This document shows, piece by piece, positions 5,355-7,895 of a DNA stretch of 7,895 nt. How positions within the stretch are numbered: position 1 is the first letter of the stretch; each line of letters begins with the position of its first letter. The position numbers were made by a program, and so were the translations under genes. The notes under the pieces are model-generated. The model ran no database searches, was not told the DNA's origin, and was given only the letters and a program-made list of their open reading frames with translations. Source of the DNA: Deinococcus betulae (GTDB lineage Bacteria; Deinococcota; Deinococci; Deinococcales; Deinococcaceae); contig NZ_JAIQXU010000059.1 of NCBI RefSeq assembly GCF_020166395.1, positions 1 through 7,895 on the forward strand, written 5' to 3'.

Positions 5355-5786
5355 CGCCCAAAGCTTACGAGGTTTTTCCTCAAAATCGGACAAAGCTTAC
5401 GAGGTCTTGGGCCAGAAACGGACAAAGCTTACGAGGCTCAGTGGGCGAACCGCCCAAACCTCACGAGCCTTACTGTTCTCCTGACTGTCAGAACTGAATT
5501 TACCGTGTCAGAGCGCAGATTTCTGTCAAGCGCCCAAAGCTTACGAGGGTTGGCCGGACGAAGTTTACGATGCAGCCTTGACCAAAACGGACAAAGCTTA
5601 CGACACCTGCTGATACCGTCCGGCATATATGATTTCCTGGCACCAAGAAGGGGTTTCTCTATTCCAGGGGTGAGCCAGAGTCGCTCTCGCCGCCCAAACC
5701 TTACGATAGGCAGAAACGTAGCGTAAGGGGCTCGGACCTCCTTTTCAGAGCTAGACGGCTCCCCAAACCGCCCAAACCTTACGATA
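5355..5786 (+). repeat. Plasmid origin iterons: nine 18-bp direct repeats
   Basis: Nine copies on the plus strand, consensus CGCCCAAAGCTTACGAGG, with the variant CGGAC at the start in some copies. Positions: 5355-5372, 5387-5404, 5419-5436, 5451-5468, 5531-5548, 5555-5572, 5588-5605, 5691-5708 and 5769-5786. The first four start exactly 32 bp apart, about three helical turns; later gaps are 80, 24, 33, 103 and 78. Copies 4, 8 and 9 have AAACC in place of AAAGC, copies 8 and 9 end CGATA in place of CGAGG, and copy 6 is the most divergent. They lie upstream of repA and are the expected RepA binding sites. Iteron arrays beside a rep gene are the hallmark of theta-type iteron plasmids, where they also limit copy number. 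Confidence 0.92.
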
Positions 5787-5833
5787 GGCGGCAGGCGTCT
5801 GCTGGCCACCTTAGATCTGGTTTACTCGTCGAG

Positions 5834-5853
5834 CGGTTGTGGCAAGTTGTTGG
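5834..5853 (+). repeat. Left terminal inverted repeat of the IS6-family element
   Basis: Twenty bases identical to the reverse complement of 7732-7751. The TAGGGT -10-like box of the transposase follows at 5856-5861. Confidence 0.9.
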
Positions 5854-6063
5854 GGTAGGGTGCCGCGGTGCTGAGCAGTCAGAAGCTTGTCGGCTACCGA
5901 TTTTCGCTTGAGGTCATTGGGTACGCCGTCTGGCTGTATCACCGGTTCACCTTGAGTTGTCGGGACGTTGAGGAATTCTTGCTGGAGCGAGACATCGCTG
6001 TCACCCGCAAATCCATCCGCACATGGTGCATCAAGTTCAGCGACCTGTTCGCCCAGGGCCTGC

Positions 6064-6096
<33 letters not shown>

Positions 6097-6313
6097 ACCT
6101 CAACGAAATGCACGTGGACGTGGGCAGTGTCACCTACTGGTTGTGGCGGGCCGTCGATGAGCACGGTGTCGTCCTGGACGTATTCCTTCAGCGGCACCGG
6201 GACACTAAGCTGCCGAGTATTTTTTCACCCGGCTTCTGGGCGAGCATGGCGTCCCGGTCACCATCCACACAGACAAACTCTGGAGTTACGGTGCAGCCCT
6301 TCATGAACTCCCG

Positions 6314-6334
6314 GTGCTCCACGCTGTGGAGTAC
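6314..6334. repeat. 9-bp-arm hairpin in the IS6 transposase with one G-T position
   Basis: GTGCTCCAC (6314-6322), GCT, GTGGAGTAC (6326-6334). The one imperfect pair would be perfect if the TAC codon were CAC, coding His as usual for the family (VEH). A C-to-T change has therefore probably weakened an ancestral perfect hairpin; in RNA the pair is G-U. Confidence 0.6.
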
Positions 6335-6434
6335 GTCTAGGTCGTGTCTAAGGCGCGCTGCAACAATCTGATTGAGCAATCTCACCGCCTGATACGACGA
6401 CAGGAGCGCTAATACGGATTCCGAATAAAAAGTT

Positions 6435-6446
6435 TAGACTCAGGGC
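6435..6446 (+). promoter_or_regulatory. -10-like box and spacer before the second IS630 transposase
   Basis: TAGACT (6435-6440) and six bases CAGGGC precede ATC at 6447. The geometry matches the leaderless starts elsewhere in the window, which suggests the original start codon was ATG here. Confidence 0.4.
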
Positions 6447-6631
6447 ATCAAACAGACCCTTTTGACGGCCCCCCTAGCGCACCGCGCGGAAGACTTCTGG
6501 CACATCTTTACCGCGAGCACTTGTGCGGTGGAACGGCGCCGGGCGCAATTCTTCGCCTTGCTGGCCGAAGGGCGGCCAACAGGCGACGTCTTGCACTTGA
6601 CCCGATAGAGCCAGGTCACGGCGTATAACCT

Positions 6632-6653
6632 CATGGCGCGGTACCGCGCCATG
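6632..6653. repeat. Perfect 22-bp palindrome inside the second IS630 transposase
   Basis: Arms CATGGCGCGGT (6632-6642) and ACCGCGCCATG (6643-6653) meet with no spacer. It encodes MARYRAM in the DNA-binding half. In RNA a small loop would form at the centre. Confidence 0.85.
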
Positions 6654-6932
6654 GGCCTGTCCGGGTTACGTGACGGTCGTCAGGGGAACCGAGGCGCCCC
6701 ATGGGTATTGACGGCTGAGGAACAGGCCCTAGCCGCCCGTCTGCACGCGGACTTTGAGCAAGGCCTTGTGTGGTCGGGCAAAGAGGTCCAGGACTGGGTG
6801 CGAGAGACAACCGGCAAAACGGTGCATCTGGGACGTACCTACGAACTCATGCGTGCCGCGGGCTTCTCGCCGCAAAAACCCCGGCCACGACACGTCAACG
6901 GCGATGAGGTGGCCAAGGCAGCCTTCAAAACA

Positions 6933-6971
6933 AAGGGCTGACGGAGACGCTCCGCTTGGCGGAGCGTCTCC
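6933..6971 (+). promoter_or_regulatory. Candidate -1 frameshift signal: A-AAG slip site plus 13-bp hairpin
   Basis: The codon AAG (6933-6935), preceded by A, can slip back one base to AAA. Seven bases later begins a perfect hairpin, GGAGACGCTCCGC (6943-6955), TTG, GCGGAGCGTCTCC (6959-6971). Slip codon, a spacer of 5 to 9 bases and a strong stem are the standard parts of a bacterial -1 frameshift signal, and the -1 frame is exactly the one that continues the transposase (AFKTK then GLTETLRLAERL). It is not a full X-XXY-YYZ heptamer, so efficiency may be modest. Confidence 0.55.
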
Positions 6972-7117
6972 ATCCTCGGGTGTCGCTGCGGTGCCTGGAT
7001 GAACACCGGCTCGGTCTCCAACCGATTCGCCGCACGGTTTGGGCGCCCACAGGTCACCCCTTCAGCTGTCCCGTGCGTCCCGCCTACGAGTGGCTGTATC
7101 TGTAGGCCTTCGTCAAT

Positions 7118-7144
7118 CCAGAAACCGGCGAGAGCCGGTTCTGG
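7118..7144. repeat. 11-bp hairpin with one bulged A in the second IS630 transposase
   Basis: CCAGAA(A)CCGGC (7118-7129), loop GAGA, GCCGGTTCTGG (7134-7144). It encodes NPETGESRFW, just after the second amber codon. Confidence 0.6.
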
Positions 7145-7204
7145 TTGGTGCCCGTCGTGAACAAACAGGCCTACAGCGCCGTCATGGCGGCCTTTGCCCA
7201 GAGT

Positions 7205-7222
7205 GTCGGCGCGAGCGCCGAC
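7205..7222. repeat. 8-bp-arm hairpin in the second IS630 transposase
   Basis: GTCGGCGC (7205-7212), GA, GCGCCGAC (7215-7222). It encodes VGASAD just before the second catalytic Asp motif (QDGAGFH). Confidence 0.6.
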
Positions 7223-7516
7223 CATCACGTGCTCGTGGTGCAGGATGGGGCCGGCTTTCATGTCTATGCCGAGCAGGGACCCCCCACAGGCATCCGGGCC
7301 GTCACCCTGCCTCCCTACTCGCCGGAACGACAACCTGCCGAGCGGCTCTGGGCGCTCACCGACGCCACGGTCGCCAATCAAGCCTTCAACACCCTGGACG
7401 ACTTCGTTCAGGTGCTGGCTGAACGGTGCGCCTGGCTTGAAACACAACCCGACCTCCTCACCCAACACACGCTCTTCCACTGGTGGCCGCTCTCAACCAA
7501 TTAATCGGAGTCCGTA

Positions 7517-7687
7517 TAACAACACGGATTCCGGTCGCGACATCGAGCACAGGGATTTCTCGACCTGCACGCCCGGATCACGAACCTCCACCAACCCGCT
7601 CGCTCCACTGCCCCCGCTCGCCATCGCCGCCTTCAGCAACAAACTGCGTTCAAGACGTGGCGGGACGTCGTACAGCACGTGGCCTGA
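7517..7687 (+). pseudogene. IS6-family transposase pseudogene, 3' part
   Basis: This is the C-terminal 55 or so codons of the IS6 transposase, separated from the 5' part by the nested IS630 element. In the restored frame it reads QHGFRSRHRAQGFLDLHARI, then TNLHQPARSTAPARHRR and QQQTAFKTWRDVVQHVA, ending in TGA 7685-7687. This matches the usual end of IS6 transposases. The intact gene would code for about 237 residues. The codon at the join is TAA, so even the restored gene would carry a stop here unless the target was altered during insertion. Confidence 0.8.
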
Positions 7688-7731
7688 AGGTCAGCCCACG
7701 TGCCTTTCCGGAGCTGCCCACTTCCTGAGCG

Positions 7732-7751
7732 CCAACAACTTGCCACAACCG
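7732..7751 (-). repeat. Right terminal inverted repeat of the IS6-family element
   Basis: Exact reverse complement of 5834-5853, located 44 bases after the transposase stop codon at 7685-7687. Confidence 0.9.
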
Positions 7752-7895
7752 TAGGAGAGAAAAGGTTAAGGAGTAGAGGTGTGGTCTGACTCAGCTGACG
7801 TCAGAGTGGCGAGGTCAAAAGTCCAGTGCCGGGCCCACTCTGCCTTCGGTGGCTCATCTCCAGGCTGATGAAACCAGTCGAGATATAGGTGAGGA
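7752..7895. other. Right-edge region after the IS6 element, no gene seen
   Basis: No supported coding region. It holds clustered dyads: TCTGAC (7785-7790) with GTCAGA (7800-7805), overlapping a perfect 10-bp palindrome CTGACGTCAG (7795-7804). The last bases (7885-7895, ATAGGTGAGGA) could be a ribosome-binding site for a plus-strand gene starting just beyond the window. Confidence 0.4.

Larger units (their letters stand above)
6447..7504 (+). pseudogene. IS630-family transposase pseudogene (second element)
   Basis: Read across its lesions this gives about 352 residues, normal for the family. The likely start codon is ATC (6447), 6 bases after TAGACT (6435-6440), where an ATG would be expected. 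An amber TAG lies at 6606-6608 (HLTR-stop-SQVTAYN). The DNA-binding half follows (MARYRAMGLSGLRDGRQGNRG, then GRTYELMRAAGFSPQKPRPRH). The first frame stops at TGA 6939-6941; the protein continues in the -1 frame (GLTETLRLAERLHPRV, then CLDEHRLGLQPIRRTVW). A second amber follows at 7103-7105 (YEWLYL-stop-AFVNPETGES, Tyr expected). The last part has VVQDGAGFH and LPPYSPERQPAERLW. Asp, Asp and Glu are all present. The -1 join may be a programmed shift (see the hairpin at 6943-6971), but the ambers and the lost ATG make the gene inactive without suppression. Confidence 0.82.
6413..7516 (+). mobile_element. Second IS630-family element (about 1.1 kb) nested in the IS6 element
   Basis: The ends match as inverted repeats: TACGGATTCCGAATAA on the left and TACGGACTCCGATTAA as the complement of the right. 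The element is flanked by TAA on both sides (6410-6412, 7517-7519), which contains the TA duplication expected for IS630. Removing the element and one TAA puts the two IS6 transposase parts back in register with the number of codons expected between QER and GFR. End placement is uncertain by one or two bases. It carries a decayed IS630-type transposase and shares no obvious end sequence with the element at 1221-2295, so it is a different IS630 subgroup. Confidence 0.82.

Noticed and set aside
5355..5786. CRISPR-like array
   Set aside because: Repeats are 18 bp, degenerate and irregularly spaced after the fourth copy, and they lie beside a rep gene with no cas genes. Iterons explain them.
5438..5809. 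Open frame with repeated IVRFGR motifs, which looks like a repeat protein
   Set aside because: The repeated peptide is just the iteron DNA read on the minus strand; the spacing is irregular and there is no start signal.
6606..7105. Amber codons read as pyrrolysine
   Set aside because: No tRNA-Pyl or related genes are visible and the gene also has a lost start codon, so decay is far simpler.

Overview
The window looks like a piece of a Deinococcus-type plasmid. It carries a RepA-like replication initiator of the kind found on Deinococcus plasmids, next to an array of nine 18-bp iterons. It also carries IS630- and IS6-family insertion sequences that resemble those of Deinococcus. Several genes have a -10-like TANNNT box 5 to 7 bases before the start codon and no ribosome-binding site, the leaderless arrangement common in Deinococcus. 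The host assignment rests on remembered family likeness; no search was run.

Layout. Bases 1-350 hold no convincing gene, only a possible 39-residue helix-turn-helix remnant, a short direct repeat and a perfect 9-bp-arm inverted repeat. A small basic protein of unknown function (388-828, +) has a clear leaderless promoter and faces a likely bidirectional terminator. Bases 922-2475 (-) hold a gene for a small secreted protein, cut in two by a complete IS630-family element (1221-2295) with 15-bp perfect ends and a TA target duplication. Removing the element restores one 158-residue reading frame. Next are a six-helix membrane protein (2604-3386, -) and a divergent small XRE-like protein (3446-3631, +).

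The replication module covers 3809-5786. repA (5245 down to 3809, -) is one 478-codon frame broken by a single in-frame TGA at codon 118, where Trp is expected. Nine iterons lie upstream of it (5355-5786), the first four spaced exactly 32 bp apart. From 5834 to 7751 is a decayed IS6-family element with 20-bp perfect ends. Its transposase is ruined by a 1-base deletion, an amber codon, loss of the first catalytic Asp, and insertion of a second IS630-family element (6413-7516). That inner element also carries two amber codons and lacks a normal start codon.

How the parts fit. repA plus iterons form a theta-type replicon in which RepA would bind the iterons and open the nearby AT-rich DNA, with copy number set by iteron occupancy. 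Whether RepA is still made depends on how the TGA is handled. The rest is accessory DNA: small genes of unknown function and a trap for insertion sequences.

The least expected pattern is a set of strong hairpins inside the coding regions of all three transposases (perfect arms of 8 to 15 bp with loops of 0 to 3 bases, and others with one defect). I saw none as strong in the non-IS genes. One starts 7 bases after an A-AAG slip site, exactly where the two halves of the inner IS630 transposase must be joined by a -1 shift.
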